Source of the DNA: Galeopsis tetrahit
Lineage: Eukaryota; Streptophyta; Magnoliopsida; Lamiales; Lamiaceae
DNA: 64,000 nt
NCBI GenBank assembly: GCA_963675135.1
Contig: OY776120.1
Coordinates: 27,060,001 to 27,124,000 of the forward strand
Direction of reading: 5' to 3'
The notes under the pieces were generated by a model. The model was not told where the DNA came from. It did not search any database and was given only the letters and a program-made list of their open reading frames with translations. Positions within the stretch are counted from its first letter, which is position 1. Every line of letters begins with the position of its first letter. Below, in pieces: positions 27,816 to 40,517 of the stretch. A program made the position numbers and the translations under genes.

Positions 27816-29379
27816 TGTTGGGAAATGAATTGATTTTTATTAAGATACCAAATCCCCCTAAATGATGATGGTCAGATTAGTTGAGATAGATAGAAAGGTG
27901 CATCAGTCTAGTTGTCTCGGGATAGTTGAGACTGTAACAATGCCTAAGTCAAATCTCAGAATTATTGGGATATGTTAGTGTTCAGGTTAGTTGTCCAAAG
28001 CTGAAAATGTTAGGCAGCTTGTTTTGTCTAAGTCAAATTAGGACAAGTCTACTGAATGAACAGAGACAAGTATGCTAAAGAGGACAACATGGCTGAATGA
28101 TCAAGATGAAAGCCTAAACTACATGCACTGATAAGAGCAATATCAGACCAGTTTGAAGTCTTGAAGATCAAGAGCATTGAATGATGTTTCTCCATAAGAC
28201 AAACTTAATGAAGCATTAATGCTCTAAAGCCTGAGCAAGCAGTAAATACTTAGAGGAATTAAAGATTGATGAGCTTTGAATGAATGAAAGAACATTCCAC
28301 TTGCAGCAGAAAAGATCAGGGTACTTGTCCCATCTGACCGTTTGAAGAGTACAAAGTCTGCCACATTTTTTCAGAAGTCAACACATTCATTCAAGCAACC
28401 ATTGAAGAACCTTCTTACATAGTGGATAATAGAAGGTTGGTCTCCTAGTCGTTTCAATGGAGCTGCAAATAGACAATTTGAAAGCCTATCTCTCCAACGG
28501 ATAGTTGATCAAATTGTTCTATAAATTCAGAAGTGATCCAAGGATTAAGTATCCAACTATCTGCTATCAAACTACTATCAAGCATTTAAGGAAACCAAAA
28601 GCTTTCTATTACAATCCCAAGTTTCCTGATCACTTCAAAAGCAAAGCCACTTGTAATATCCCAAGCTTAGCACTGAGATATCCTAAGCCTTTACACTGTG
28701 CTTATTGTAAAGGGTATCTCAATTAGTTGGAACATTAACCTCAAACCCTTACCTCATAAAGTTTAGTAGAGTTTGTTGTAGAAGTGAGAAGTTAAGGACT
28801 GTTAAGAGAAAATACAGTCTTAACTCAGAGAAGTTGAGAACTATGACTCAGATTATCCTAGGGATCAAAACACTAAGAGAGTGTTGTTGATCAGTGCACC
28901 TTGGCACTCTAAAACAAGCTAATTCCAGGTGTTAAGGAATTATCCTGTTCAATTAGGGAAAGTGGATGTAGGAGCTTGAGTCTCTGAACCACTATAAATT
29001 GCTGTGTCATTTACATTCTGCATTATTTTCTAACTCACATTATTGCAAAAATCATTCTGAAAAAGTTAAATTCAACAAAGTTAAGCAAAACAGTTTTTGG
29101 ACAAAGTCCCTGATTAACTGGTTTTTCAGAAACTAACTTGGAGTGTTCTTTCAAAGAAAAGGCCAACCACATTCCGCACTTAGCAACTCTTTTAGATAGT
29201 TATCCAACTGATTACTTTATAGTTTTCAGTACGTTGATTATCTATTAAAGTCATCACTCAGAGAAGTTGTTAGACAACCTCCCTGATGAGGTTAAAACAG
29301 TTTAAAAAGAAAGAATTTGCATACACAAGTGCATTTCCCCCCCCCCCCCCCATACACTTGTGTCATACTCCACACAGGA
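27816..29379 (+). repeat. 5' LTR of element D
   Basis: It begins TGTTGGGAAATG, has a TATAAATT box at 28520-28527 and the hairpin with a C-run at 29326-29360. It is joined directly to gag at CAGGAC, losing the final CCAACA, the PBS, the leader and the first part of gag. Compared with the 3' LTR it lacks about 53 bp at 28369. Confidence 0.9.
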
Positions 29380-29577
29380 CATCATGAATGAGATAAACTC
29401 TCTTGGCAAGTTTTATGCCAAAAGAGAAGTAGCACTGAAGATCCTGAGAAGTCTCACATCCAAGTGGGATATCTACTCAGTCATGATGCAGAACACCGGC
29501 AACCTTGATAATATGCCTATGCAGCAAGTGTTCTCTGAACTCAAAGCATATGAGTTTGATCTAAATAGGAAGAAGGT
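29378..29577 (+). pseudogene. Element D gag, first fragment
   Basis: It encodes DIMNEINSLGKFYAKREV to AYEFDLNRKK, corresponding to about residues 180-250 of A's gag. The N-terminal capsid half is missing because of the LTR-gag deletion. It reads on in frame across element B into 44911 (KK then VHEEPSSSSKG), once one AAGGT is discounted. Confidence 0.88.
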
Positions 29578-31360
29578 TGTTGGTCATGAAAGGAGTATAT
29601 AACAAGTGTATGGGGGGGGAGGGGAATACACTTGTATGCAAATTCTTTTCAAACTTGATCAAACCAGAGATCATCAAGGTTGTCTTGGACAACTCTGCTG
29701 AAGAAGATTAACTCTTTAAAGATAATCAAAATACTAAGTACTATTGAGTACTTAGTTGAATAACTATCTAATGGAGTTATATGTGCGGAATAGTGGTTGG
29801 CCCTTTAAGTTTAGACTCCTTTAGTTTCTGAAATCACTTTGTCAATACAGTCCAGTTTTTAGGGAACTTGTCCAATACAATTTTGCACAGTCTTTGAATA
29901 TGTATCTTTTGAAAGATCAGTTTTTGTGTGCAGTGTTGAATGAATGTAAGTACTTGTAAAGCAAATCAACACAGGAGGTTATAGTGGTTCAGAGACTCAA
30001 GCTCCTACATCCACTTTCCCTGATTTAACAGGATAATTCCTTCACTCTTGGAATTAACTTGTTTTATAGTGCCAAGGTGCACTTGATCAAGAACACCACT
30101 CCTTGGTGAATTGATCCCTATGATGTCTAGAGTCCTAGTACCCTCTTCTCAACTCAGAACTGAATTGTTCTTCTCTCAATAGTCAGCTCCTACCACTTCT
30201 ACTACTACAACCTTCTCACTTTCTCACTTGAAAGGGGTAAGGGTTGAAGTAAGGTTCCAACTAATGAGATATCCTTTACAATGAAGGTCAGTGTATAAGG
30301 ATAGGATATCTCTCTAAGCTTTGTATGGATATACAATGATGTACAGCTTAGAAGAAGTGTTTGAAGACTAAGATATTCTTTGAAAGCTTTGAAAGCACTT
30401 TGACTTGTAGGATAGTTGGCTTGGTAGTTGGTGCTTCAAATGGTCTTCACACTTCTGTATTTATAGACAAATTTGAGGATTTTCCCGTTGGAGAGGCAGC
30501 CCCAAATTGCTATAAATGTCTTCCTTGAGTTCTTCAAACTGGAAGACAGATTCTTGATAGTGACATGTCCTCATTTGGGTAATAAACGGCTTGTCTTCAT
30601 TCTACAGCACTCTTCCCAATGTCCGACTTCTTGTTAAGACTTGGACCTGGCTTCTGAAGGTTGATCCAATGATAGGACAACATTCCTTATCAAATGGACA
30701 ACTCTGCTTATCACTATCAGCAGATTTTGCTTATCAGCATGGTTGGCTTGCTCTTCTTCAGATGACTTGGCTCTTTCCCTTTGCTTCACTTGGAATTGAT
30801 CTCAGCATGATATGGTGAAGTCTTTTAGGGTGTAGTTGTCATCTTTTCTTCAACATAGTTGATCTTCAAGCATTAGAGCATTTGTTCTGGTTTAATTCTA
30901 CTGAGACAACTCTTCTGGGACAACTCTCCTGATTAGCATACTTGGTCTTTGAGCTTCAGAGCTTTTGTTTTTGCACAGAGTTAACCTTTCTGGACAACTC
31001 TCCTGATCAGTGAATTTGAGTAAACTTGTCCTTTTGAGCTTTACAACATTGTTCTTGCATAGAGACAACTTCTCTGGACAACTCTCCTGATCAAGGCATT
31101 TGGTTTCTAATAGAGTATGCTTGGCCTTAGTGTTTGTTCCAGAATTTGAGCCTTGAGGGGACTTGATCTTGGTCATCTTCAAAGCATAGGTTCCCCCTCA
31201 CAATGTGCATCTAATTATCTAAGAGCTGCCTAACATATCAGCTTCTCATCTAGCCTTATGCTATGTATTCTAACATACTTAGAACACAATCATCTTGACT
31301 TAGGCATGTCTCAGGGGGTTTTGGTATTTAATCAAAACATATGTCATTTTATTCCCAACA
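29578..31360 (-). repeat. 3' LTR of element B (1783 bp)
   Basis: TGTTGG to CCCAACA on the + strand, preceded by AAGGT. The hairpin is at 29603-29634 (G-run interrupted by one A). The U3 repeats of the GGACAACTCTCCTGATC kind lie at about 30900-31090. Confidence 0.95.
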
Positions 31361-31374
31361 ATTTCCCCCTTTTT
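31361..31374 (-). other. Polypurine tract of element B
   Basis: AAAAAGGGGGAAAT on the minus strand, adjacent to the 3' LTR, identical to that of A and D. Confidence 0.9.
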
Positions 31375-31821
31375 GATGATACTAAAACCTATACATTTTA
31401 TGCAAAAGTGACTTGACTACACCTATTACATTTATCTTCAGAAGACATGACTGAGGTCAATTTCCCTGAAAGAAAATGTGTTAGTGTACTCACCATTCAT
31501 GTTGTAGATAGGTTTCAAGAAAAGGCATAGAGAGATTTGTTTTTTAGATTCAAAATATGTTCAACTATCATTCAAGTGAAAAACATTACAACATGTTGAT
31601 AGTTTGAACAAAAAACATATCAGAGCATGAGAGAAATTACAAATAAGCACACATTTACTACAAAAGTATGATATACTCTTAAATCATTCAGCATTTAGGT
31701 ATTAGAGCACATCATATCAGCGGCTTGAGCATCTTCAGAATAGTTGACCAAAACACAAGTTAGTAACCAACTTAAGTATTCATCCATTTCAGCATATAAG
31801 AGTCAGGAATACTTAGCCATT
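31375..31821 (-). other. Non-coding 3' region between ORF3 and PPT, element B
   Basis: No gene. It is collinear with 5717-6165 of element A, including the ATCAGAGCA phrases, but diverged. Confidence 0.7.
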
Positions 31822-34800
31822 TCAGAGATCATCTTCTTTAGGTGGCACCATCCCATATTGTGCCCACACTCTCTTCTTGAGTTCCATGGCTTCCTGGTTG
31901 GTTCCTTTGGGTCCAAGGGTCATCTTGTTCAGCTTAAGAATCTCTGTGAACTCCCTCAGGATCCTTGCTTGGTCAATCCATCCATCAAGCTTTGGAGGCA
32001 TGTAGATGATAGGCTTGGGAGCATTGAGTTCGATTCTTGCAATATCAGCAGCTGCAAGCAATTGTTGATATAATTCTCTGTAGTATTCTATCATGAACTC
32101 AGCAAAGGAAGAGTTGGCATCTCCTCCATTCCATCTGTCAATGACATAATAGTCATAGACAAACTCCCTTTTAGCCTCTTCCCATGTATTATTCAGCTGA
32201 ATTGGCACCCATTTATCCAGATGTGGATACTTGGTGTCCATTGGGACTAGAAGCTGAGGCTTCATCTTGCTGTAAGTTGCTCTCCTCCTTCTTGGTTTCT
32301 GAAAGTTTGCTCTTCTCTTATCTCTTGCTCTTTGTGCTTCATCCATCAAATCCATTTTCTCTTGGGCCCTCATCATGTCCAGTTTCTGTTGTGTTTCAGG
32401 GACTTTGCCATACCCTTCATGAAACAACTTTGATGGATCATTCAGAACCACAATCTTTGTCTTCTTTGGTCCAGGTCCAAAGCCTTCTTCATATAAGGCT
32501 TCCACATCTTCAGTGACTTTGGCACCTTCAGCAATGTTGACCATTTCAGAAGACTTGTCTTTTTCAGCAGTTTTGGGCTCTTCAGCAGCTTTGGCCTTCT
32601 TTGATGTAGGTTCATCATCATCAATTCTGAATTCAGGTGGAAGATCAAGGTTGTTAGGAAAGTCAGTGAATGTCTCAGCTTGTCTTTTCTTTCCTTTTGC
32701 CCTTTTGATCTTTCCTCTAGTTTGGACACCTTTAACATCTTTGTCCAAACCAGACACTTCACCACCTGGTCTCTACTGTAACCTCATTCTTTCTTCTTGT
32801 GTTGAGTCCATTGAATTCTTCAAGGCAAGTGCTAGTTGATCTTCTTCATTCAATTCTTCTAAATTCAGCACTGCTGGCTCTTTTCCTTTTCCTTCAGCAG
32901 CTTTGTCTTTTCCCTTGACTGGGCTTCCAATCACCAAGGCACCTTTTGCTCTAGCTCTTCCCTTTCCCCCTTTTTGGCAGCATCAAAGCACTGGGGTTTT
33001 AGCTCACTCATTGTTGTGGCCAATAGGGATTGGGCCTGGTTTAGAGACTTCATTTCCTCCAACAGATATACATTTTCATCGTGTATATTTTGCATCCTAT
33101 CACTGCTCAAGCTAAGGAAAGCCAGAACAGGCTTCATCTTTTGTTGGACAACCTCCTCCAAGGTTGCTTTCAGGGATGCATCAAGTTGGGCTTTAAGGAG
33201 CTCAGTGAGGTTGGCCACTGCACTTTCAGCAATGTTGGCCATCACCTCTTGGGAAAAATTTTCAGAGGCTGCTTTCACCATAGCCAGTCTTTGTTCTTCA
33301 GCTCTTTTCTTTTGTAATGCTGTCTTCTTTCCAAGAGCTTGCTTGACAGTCAATCTGAGAGCTTTGACATTTGCATTATGATTGTCTCTTAACAGCTTTT
33401 GTTCCTTCTTGACCTCTTTTGAGATGGATTCCATGGTGGATTTGGCTTTTTGCACCTCAGTGGAAATGGTTTGGAGACCAGATTCCACACCACTAATCCT
33501 TGCTTCCAATGTGGGTAGCACCACATCCTCAGATCCAGTTACTCTCATCTCTACAGATGCTAGTGTTCTGCCTTACTCATCTAGTGCTCCTGCAGTTTCA
33601 GCATGAGCAGATTGGACTTGATGAGCCAAGGAGTCCAATTTCTCTGATTGCATTCCAAGTAAGGCTTGTGCTGAGCCTGTATCTACTTGGATAGGGGCAT
33701 ATGTCAAGAACTCATCTGCAAAGATTTGGTCAAGAGAAATACCTGCAATGTTAGACAAATCAAACAGGTTAGGAAATAAACACTCATCACCCTCAATTTC
33801 TTTTGTATAAGACTCTGATACATCAGCAGCCTTCTTCTCATTTTCAACTCTTTCTTTTCTCCCTTCATTTAAAATGTTCTTACCCAAGGAATCAGGCCTC
33901 CTTTCATCAAGGGATTCTTGAAGTTCAGATTTGAGTTCAAGAATAACCTGTCCTTCCTCACTTATTCCACCCTCATATGGTGGTACACTCACAATCTTAG
34001 TGATTACTACCTCTCTTTCATCCATAACTCCCTCTGATTTTTTGTTTCTATTTTCCTTTTCAACCCCTTCTCCTAAACCTGCAACATCTTCACCTTCAAC
34101 AAGGTTCAAAGATGGCAGTTGTGAGGAGATCACAGTGCTTATTTCAACAGCCACTGAGTCATCCTGAATGATTAAGGGCTGATCAGTGTCCAACTCTTCT
34201 GACACTGAATAGGTCTTAATCAAACCAGCCTCTAGTATAGAAACCTCAACATCTTTAGGTTGTGCCTTGGGTTCAGAAGAACCTTCATTGGCAGATGTAT
34301 CTTTGGTTGTGTTACCACCCTTGGTCAACACCTCTGATGATACATAGCCTTTCCTATGATAGGTTCTAGGGGGTTTGAAAGTCTGTCTGCTACAGAAGAC
34401 TTGGGTTGAGAGGGTTCAGGGAGATTGGTTTGAGGGGTTTCAGGAGAATCAGGGGAATCATCATCATCTGAGCTGCTATCAGGGTGTTTGATGCCCTTAG
34501 CTTTTCTCTCTTTCTCCTCAATGATCTTCTCATCTACTAACTTTGCAAAAGTTTCCTCATCGGTGAGGAATCTTGTCTTCAGCACACCAGCAAAGTGTAG
34601 TAGTCTACTCTCCTCCACTTGCCACCAATTAGCACCCTTATCTTGGATGACCTGAGAGATCTCCATCAATGTTTTGTCCTTGACATCTACTAGCATTCTC
34701 AAGTCATGGAACATTTTCTGAATTCTGGGAAATTCAGCAAGCTGTGGGTATAAGCTGTCCACAGTGGCTTTGGCTCCACCTCTGAGCATACTTTCATAAG

Positions 34801-36545
34801 TATACTCCTCCTCATTCTCACTAGATGGAGAACTTTGGGCTATAGGGGAGTTAGCTGTGGTTTCCTTAATTGCAGCTTCAGGCAAGTTAAGTTCAGAAGG
34901 GTTGGCTTCGGAAGGATTGGATTCAAATGAAGGTACTTCAGTTGCTTTACAGAGCAATGGATCTGAAGGGGCTTTGCTCAGGGGAGTTGGCTCATTGAGT
35001 GCATGTTCTAAAAGTTTGGAGTAATTTAGCATGGATGAATCAATGGGGGACAAAAGCCTTGTCTCATCTACTGCTAAGTCTGCTAGCACATCAATGCCAC
35101 TTCTCTGCATACTTCCTTCTGGAGAGTATCTCTTTGTGAGATCTACAGGGGTGATGGGTTGGTTGGGAGGGGTAACATGGGTTTCAGGGGAGTTGGGCTC
35201 AGGATTTTGAATTTCAGGGATGTTGGCCTCTATTGGTTGACCTTCAGGGACCTTGGATTCTGGAGTTCCAGAACCAGATGACTTGGTCCTTGACTTGGAT
35301 TTGGTCCTGCTTTCAGCTCTGCTCTCTCTTAGAGCCAATTGAAGAGACTTTTCTTCCTGCAGCTCCAACACTTTATCAGTAGGCTTGGCCCTTCTCTTGC
35401 TGGCCCTACTGCTCCCACTGCCTTCACCATCCTAGTCCGGGACAACTTCCCTGATCCTCTTATCTCCTCTAGACTTTTGTCTAGTCTCATTGTACTTCAA
35501 CCTCAACTCTTCTGAGTGGTCAGAAGGCACACTTACTCCCTCTTCTACCACTTCATCAACTTCAGTTGAGGCTCCTGAGGCTTCTCTTGAAGATATTTGA
35601 GACATTTTCCTTGTTTTGACAGCCCTGGCCTTAGTTCTTTTCTTCATCTTAGGCTTCTCTTCATCTTTTTCTTCAGCAGATTTGGCCATTAGCATCCTCC
35701 TTTGCTCAGTTTTCTTGCTGAGCTTCCTAAATAGAATCTTTTGGGCTGGGAGGGGCTTTGCAAAGGTTTGCATCTGAGAATAATGAGAGATCCTTTCTAT
35801 CAACAAGCTTGCCCTGGTGCAATACTTGAGTTTCCCTTCTAGCACAACCTTGTTGTGAGCTCTCACCTTAAATTTGACCTTTTCCTTCATCATCTCAGTC
35901 ATGATGAAGGTCCTCCAATCAAATTTGATGCCCTTGTCACTAGCATCAATAACAGCAGCCATAATTCTAAATTCTTGGATGGCTTACTTGCTCCAAACTT
36001 CCAGTGTTGCTCATAAGACTCTTAGTGATTACCTCAAATAGTTTGAGAAATTTTGGCTTGAGAGTCTTCTTGTTTTGTGTGGAGGAGATGGGGCCTGGAA
36101 CCAAGAGCCATTCTTGTGCTATCTCATCTTCATGATCAGCACCATACAGTTCAGGATTCCTTCCCTCAGAAGGCAATCCAAAGGCTCCTTCAAGATCTTC
36201 TGAAGAGAATTTCACTCTATGAAATCTCTCTTCCTCCTCTCCCTCAGCTACATAAGAGAGCCTTGTAGAAATTTCACCATCTTCAGGCTTACCTCTCCAC
36301 TTGAGAAAGGCAAAGAACTCAGCCATGTAGCTTTCCAAGCAGGAGCTTGGTCTTTCCTCCATAAACTTCTGCAATCCAACTCTTCTCAACCATCTCAGGG
36401 TTGGTGTAATTTCAGGATCTTCACTTTCAAAGGATACTATTGGCTCAAAGTGAAGACTGTTTTTGTTGCTTAAGTATCCAAAATCAAGGTCTAGAGCCTT
36501 GTTGGAGAAATCAATGATCATCTCTGGTCTAACTTTGGGAGCCAT
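31822..36545 (-). pseudogene. ORF3 of element B, six breaks
   Basis: Collinear with A's ORF3, from MAPKVRPEM (ATG at 36545) to PPKEDDL. Breaks in order: a one-base insertion near 35966, a TAG near 35432-35434, a one-base loss near 34365, a CAA to TAA near 33573-33575, a one-base loss near 32955, and a CAG to TAG at about 32776. Both UIM-like motifs are retained (EEKSLQLALRESRAE near 35340, EEDQLALALKNS near 32830), as are the coiled coil and the C-terminal domain. An upstream in-frame extension to 36722 exists but starts inside the 5' UTR-like region; the ATG shared with A and D is preferred. Confidence 0.9.
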
Positions 36546-37160
36546 TGAAAGTTCACAGAAGGAAATTTTGACAGAGATTGAGAGAGTTTGAAGAAAATTT
36601 GATCTAGGGTTTCGAATACTTGGGGAAGAAGTGTTTGTGGGGATCTTAAGACTTGTGAATATTCTAAAACGAATGTTTGTCAATGAGTTGGTGAAGTCTT
36701 GATGCAATTCAAAGGTGAACAAAAGTGGAAATCAAAATGGACGGCTAGGATTGTCTTCAGGGGAGTTGTCCAATTTTGATCCAATGGTCAAAAACCAATG
36801 TAACAGTGAAAAACTGTTTTGTTCAAAACGTGGGTGAAGTTTTAATGTTTGTTTAAGGCTGGGGGATTTTCGAGATAGATCATGTCCCAAAAAGTTCAAT
36901 GCAAACAAGAGTTAAATCTTGGCATTTAATGCATGAAAAGTGACCTTTTGGGTGGGAGACAAATTAAATCCCAGAAAGGTGAAAATTGTATTTTCAATGG
37001 GACAGATTTCGAAATAGACAATGATCACCCAAAATAGGTGCTTATCAGACCAAGATTTGGTTTGATAGCTAGGACAACTTATCTGACCCCACTAGGACAA
37101 GTGTCCTGAAAAGATGTGGACAACTGTCCTGAAATCCAATGGACAAGTGTCCTGAATCAT
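36546..37160 (-). promoter_or_regulatory. Pol-ORF3 spacer of element B
   Basis: Collinear with the spacer of A: a telo-box-like AAACCCTA (36605-36612, minus) about 60 nt before the ORF3 ATG, a pyrimidine-rich leader, and four copies of the GGACAASTGTCCTGA-type motif (about 37075-37156). A PPT-like run lies at 37219-37228, inside the altered end of pol. No reading frame is supported. Promoter function is inferred. Confidence 0.4.
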
Positions 37161-40100
37161 TTAGGTCATCTTTCTGAGTTTCAACAGACTTGACCAATTC
37201 TGCTGAAGTTTGAAATTTGTTCCCCCTAAATCTGTGTGGATCTTTACCAACTTGATATCCTTCTTCTCCACATGGTCTCTAATGAAGTGATGCTTGATGT
37301 CCACATGTTTGCATCTTGTGTGCAATACAGGATTTTGTGATATTGCAATTGCACTGTTGTTATCACAGAATATTGACACTTCAGTAGAGTTGACTTTGTA
37401 GTCTCTGAGTTGTTGTCTCAGCCAAAGGATTTGAGCACAACAACTTCCAGCAGCAACATATTCAGCTTCAGTGGTGGAGGTAGCCACTGTGTTTTGCTTC
37501 TTGGAAAACCAAGATATGAGTTTGTTGCCTAAGAATTGACAAGTTCCTGAAGTGGATTTTCTGTCAATTCTACATCCTCCATAGTCAGCATCTGAGTAGC
37601 CAGTTAACTCAATGTTGTCATCAGCAGGGTACCAAAGGCCTAGATTTTCAGTGCCTTTGAGATACCTCAAGATCCTCTTTGCAACCTCAAGGTGGCTTTT
37701 CTTAGGATTTGCTTGAAATCTTGCACAAACACCTACTGCAAAGGTGATGTCAGGTCTGCTGGCAGTGAGATAGAGGAGTGAGCCAATTATTCCTCTATAC
37801 TCAGTGGAGTTGGTTGGAACACCACTCTCATCAGGATCCATATTCCAATTTGTGTTTATTGGGATCCTTACTGGCTTGCTTGATGTACACCCAAACTTCT
37901 TGATCATTTCTCTGGTGTACTTGGCTTGGTTGATGAAGATTCCTTCTTTTGATTGCTTGACTTGTAGACCCAAGAAGAAGTTCATCAACCCCATCATGGA
38001 CATCTCAAACTTGCTTTGCATGAGTTTGGAGAACTTCTCACACAACTTCTCATTAGGGGATCCAAAAATTATGTCATCTACATAAATTTGGACAAGCAAG
38101 ATGTCCTCTCCTTCAGAGATTCTGAAGAGAGTTCTGTCCACAGTTCCCTTGGTGAATCCATGATCCAAGAGGAATTGTGACAGTGTGTCATACCAAGCCC
38201 TAGGGGCTTGCTTGAGTCCATATAGAGCCTTCTTCAGTCTGTATACTTGGTTTCCAACCTCAAAACCTGGTGGTTGCTCCACATAGACTTCTTCTTTCAA
38301 GACTCCATTTAGAAAGGCACTCTTGACATCCATTTGGTACACTTTGAACCTCTTGTGGGCTGCATAGGCTAGGAAGAGCCTTATTGCTTCTAGCCTTGCC
38401 ACAGGTGCAAAGGTCTCATCATAGTCAATGCCTTCATGCTGGCAATAACCTTTTGCCACTAGTCTTGCTTTGTTTCTGACAATCACATCATTCTCATTCT
38501 TTTTGTTCTTGAACACCCACTTGGTTCCAATAACATCTTGATGTGAAGGTCTATCCACCTGCTCCCATACTTCATTTCTGGTGAATTGATTCAATTCTTC
38601 CTGCATGGCTGTGATCCAATTGGCATCTTGAAGTGCTTCTTCAATATCACTTGGTTCTTGTTCTGACAAGAAACAACAGAAAAGAGCACTTTCACCATGA
38701 AATCTTCTTGTTTTGACTCCAATACTTGGGTCACCAAGTATTAGATCAGTAGGATGGTCAGACAACCAAGTCCTTCTTTTTCTGATCTCTTCAGTAGAGT
38801 TGTCCTCTACTGAAGTTGAGTCATTTTGATCATAAAATTCAGGATAATTGAGTGCAGGATCTAATTCAGGATCATAATCAGGGGTGTTGTCCTCAATGTC
38901 AGGGACATTGGCATTTTCAACATTTTGAGTTCCCCCTTGATTATTTGACCCATTAACTACCTCAGCAGGAACTGCTTCTTCATTGGTAGTTGTTACCTGG
39001 ATGTGAACTGGGATTGGCTCATTCAGTTCACCATTTCCATCAGTGGGGTTTGTCTCAGGAAGGTTGCCTTCAGGATTGTTGTCCAGTGTGAGTTTTTCAG
39101 GTAGGTTGGCTTGGACAACATCTATGAATTCAGTGTCTTTGTCTTTTAGACTCAGTCTGGTTGTCCTCTGTGTGATTTCTTCAGGTTCCAAGTTTTCATT
39201 CCTGGACTCATGAATAGATTCATCAAACACAACATGAGGTGTTTCTTCCACAATAAGGGTTTTCTTGTTGTAGACTCTGAAAGCTCTACTGACTTGAGAA
39301 TATCCAAGGAATACTCCCTCATCAGCTTTGCTATCAAAGGCTTTCAACTGTTCTTTCCCATTATTGTGAATGAAACACTTACAACCAAATATGTGAAAGT
39401 ATGACACTTTAGGCAATCTTCCTTTCCAGAGTTCATAGGGGGTTTTGTCTTGCCCCTTAGTAATCAAACATCTATTTTGAGTATGGCATGCAGTGTTTAT
39501 AGCTTCAGCCCAAAACCTCTTAGGTAAATTTGAATCAACAATTAAGGTTCTAGCAGCTTCTTTTAGAGTTCTATTCCTTCTTTCTGCAACTCCATTTTGG
39601 TGAGGAGTTCTAGCTGCTGAGGTTTCATGAGCTATTTCATTAGATGTGCAATACTCATTGATGTATGAATTTATGAACTCAGTGCCTTTATCAGATCTTA
39701 TCTTGATAATGTTAAGGCTTTTCTCATTTGACAGTCTCTTAAGAAGTTCAGGTAGTTTGACTTGTGTTTCCTTCTTATTAAGGAGAAATACTACCCATGT
39801 GAACCTAGAGAAGTCATCTACTACAAGTAATGTGTATTTTCTACCATTTATACTTGAAGGGGTGATTGGTCCAAAAAGGTCCATATGTAGAAGTTCAAGT
39901 ACCCTTTCAGTAGAAATGACTGGTTTACCTTTAAATGGGGCTTTAATCTGTTTTCCTTCTTGACATGGCTTACACACATGTTCTTTTATGAAAACCTCAT
40001 TAGGCAGTCCTTTAACTAATGCATTTCTAGCAAGTTTGTTCATTGATTTAAAGTTCAGGTGGTTTAGCCTCTTGTGCCATAACCAACTTTGTTCACTAGA

Positions 40101-40517
40101 GCTTTTAGCAATGAAACATGCATCATCAGTAGCCTTGTCCCAGTCTGCAAAATACACATTTCCTTTCCTAGTTCCAGTCAATAGAATTTGTTGAGTTTTA
40201 TCTTTAATTAAGCATTTTCCACTTGAGAACTCAACATTGAAATCTTTATCACAGAATTGACTGATACTTAGGAGATTATATTTGAGACCAGCTACATAAG
40301 ATACATTGGTTACTTTGATGTTACCAATCATCAAAGTACCATAACCTTTTGTTGTTGCTTGTGAGCTGTCTCCAAAGGTGACATTTGGGCCTTCTTTTTC
40401 AACAAACTCAGTGAGGAGTTCCTTGTTTCCAGTCATGTGCCTTGAGCATCCACTGTCAAGGTACCATGCTGTCTTTTTACTTATACTCCTCTTCTTGTGG
40501 CCCACTGGTACCTGCAA
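37161..40517 (-). CDS. Pol of element B, open but with lost C-terminus
   Basis: An open frame of 1118 residues with the same domains as A's pol: protease DSGCSRHMTGN, integrase HKRLNH, HVCKPC, MDLFGP and SDKGTEF, reverse transcriptase FAPVARLEA and YVDDIIFGS, and RNase H SDADYGG and CDNNSAIAI. A deletion of about 130 bp at 37225 removes the last 36 or so residues, which in A include KADILTKPLAEARFLEL, and replaces them with an unrelated tail (LGGTNFKLQQNW). RNase H is therefore probably impaired. The frame follows gag's TAA directly and begins TTG CAG, as in A. Confidence 0.88.
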   Translation of the reverse strand: MQVPVGHKKRSISKKTAWYLDSGCSRHMTGNKELLTEFVEKEGPNVTFGDSSQATTKGYGTLMIGNIKVTNVSYVAGLKYNLLSISQFCDKDFNVEFSSGKCLIKDKTQQILLTGTRKGNVYFADWDKATDDACFIAKSSSEQSWLWHKRLNHLNFKSMNKLARNALVKGLPNEVFIKEHVCKPCQEGKQIKAPFKGKPVISTERVLELLHMDLFGPITPSSINGRKYTLLVVDDFSRFTWVVFLLNKKETQVKLPELLKRLSNEKSLNIIKIRSDKGTEFINSYINEYCTSNEIAHETSAARTPHQNGVAERRNRTLKEAARTLIVDSNLPKRFWAEAINTACHTQNRCLITKGQDKTPYELWKGRLPKVSYFHIFGCKCFIHNNGKEQLKAFDSKADEGVFLGYSQVSRAFRVYNKKTLIVEETPHVVFDESIHESRNENLEPEEITQRTTRLSLKDKDTEFIDVVQANLPEKLTLDNNPEGNLPETNPTDGNGELNEPIPVHIQVTTTNEEAVPAEVVNGSNNQGGTQNVENANVPDIEDNTPDYDPELDPALNYPEFYDQNDSTSVEDNSTEEIRKRRTWLSDHPTDLILGDPSIGVKTRRFHGESALFCCFLSEQEPSDIEEALQDANWITAMQEELNQFTRNEVWEQVDRPSHQDVIGTKWVFKNKKNENDVIVRNKARLVAKGYCQHEGIDYDETFAPVARLEAIRLFLAYAAHKRFKVYQMDVKSAFLNGVLKEEVYVEQPPGFEVGNQVYRLKKALYGLKQAPRAWYDTLSQFLLDHGFTKGTVDRTLFRISEGEDILLVQIYVDDIIFGSPNEKLCEKFSKLMQSKFEMSMMGLMNFFLGLQVKQSKEGIFINQAKYTREMIKKFGCTSSKPVRIPINTNWNMDPDESGVPTNSTEYRGIIGSLLYLTASRPDITFAVGVCARFQANPKKSHLEVAKRILRYLKGTENLGLWYPADDNIELTGYSDADYGGCRIDRKSTSGTCQFLGNKLISWFSKKQNTVATSTTEAEYVAAGSCCAQILWLRQQLRDYKVNSTEVSIFCDNNSAIAISQNPVLHTRCKHVDIKHHFIRDHVEKKDIKLVKIHTDLGGTNFKLQQNWSSLLKLRKMT

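Noticed and set aside
36546..36722. N-terminal extension of B's ORF3
   Set aside because: The frame is open by chance through the 5' UTR-like leader. A and D start at the downstream ATG (MAPK), and the extension has no counterpart there.
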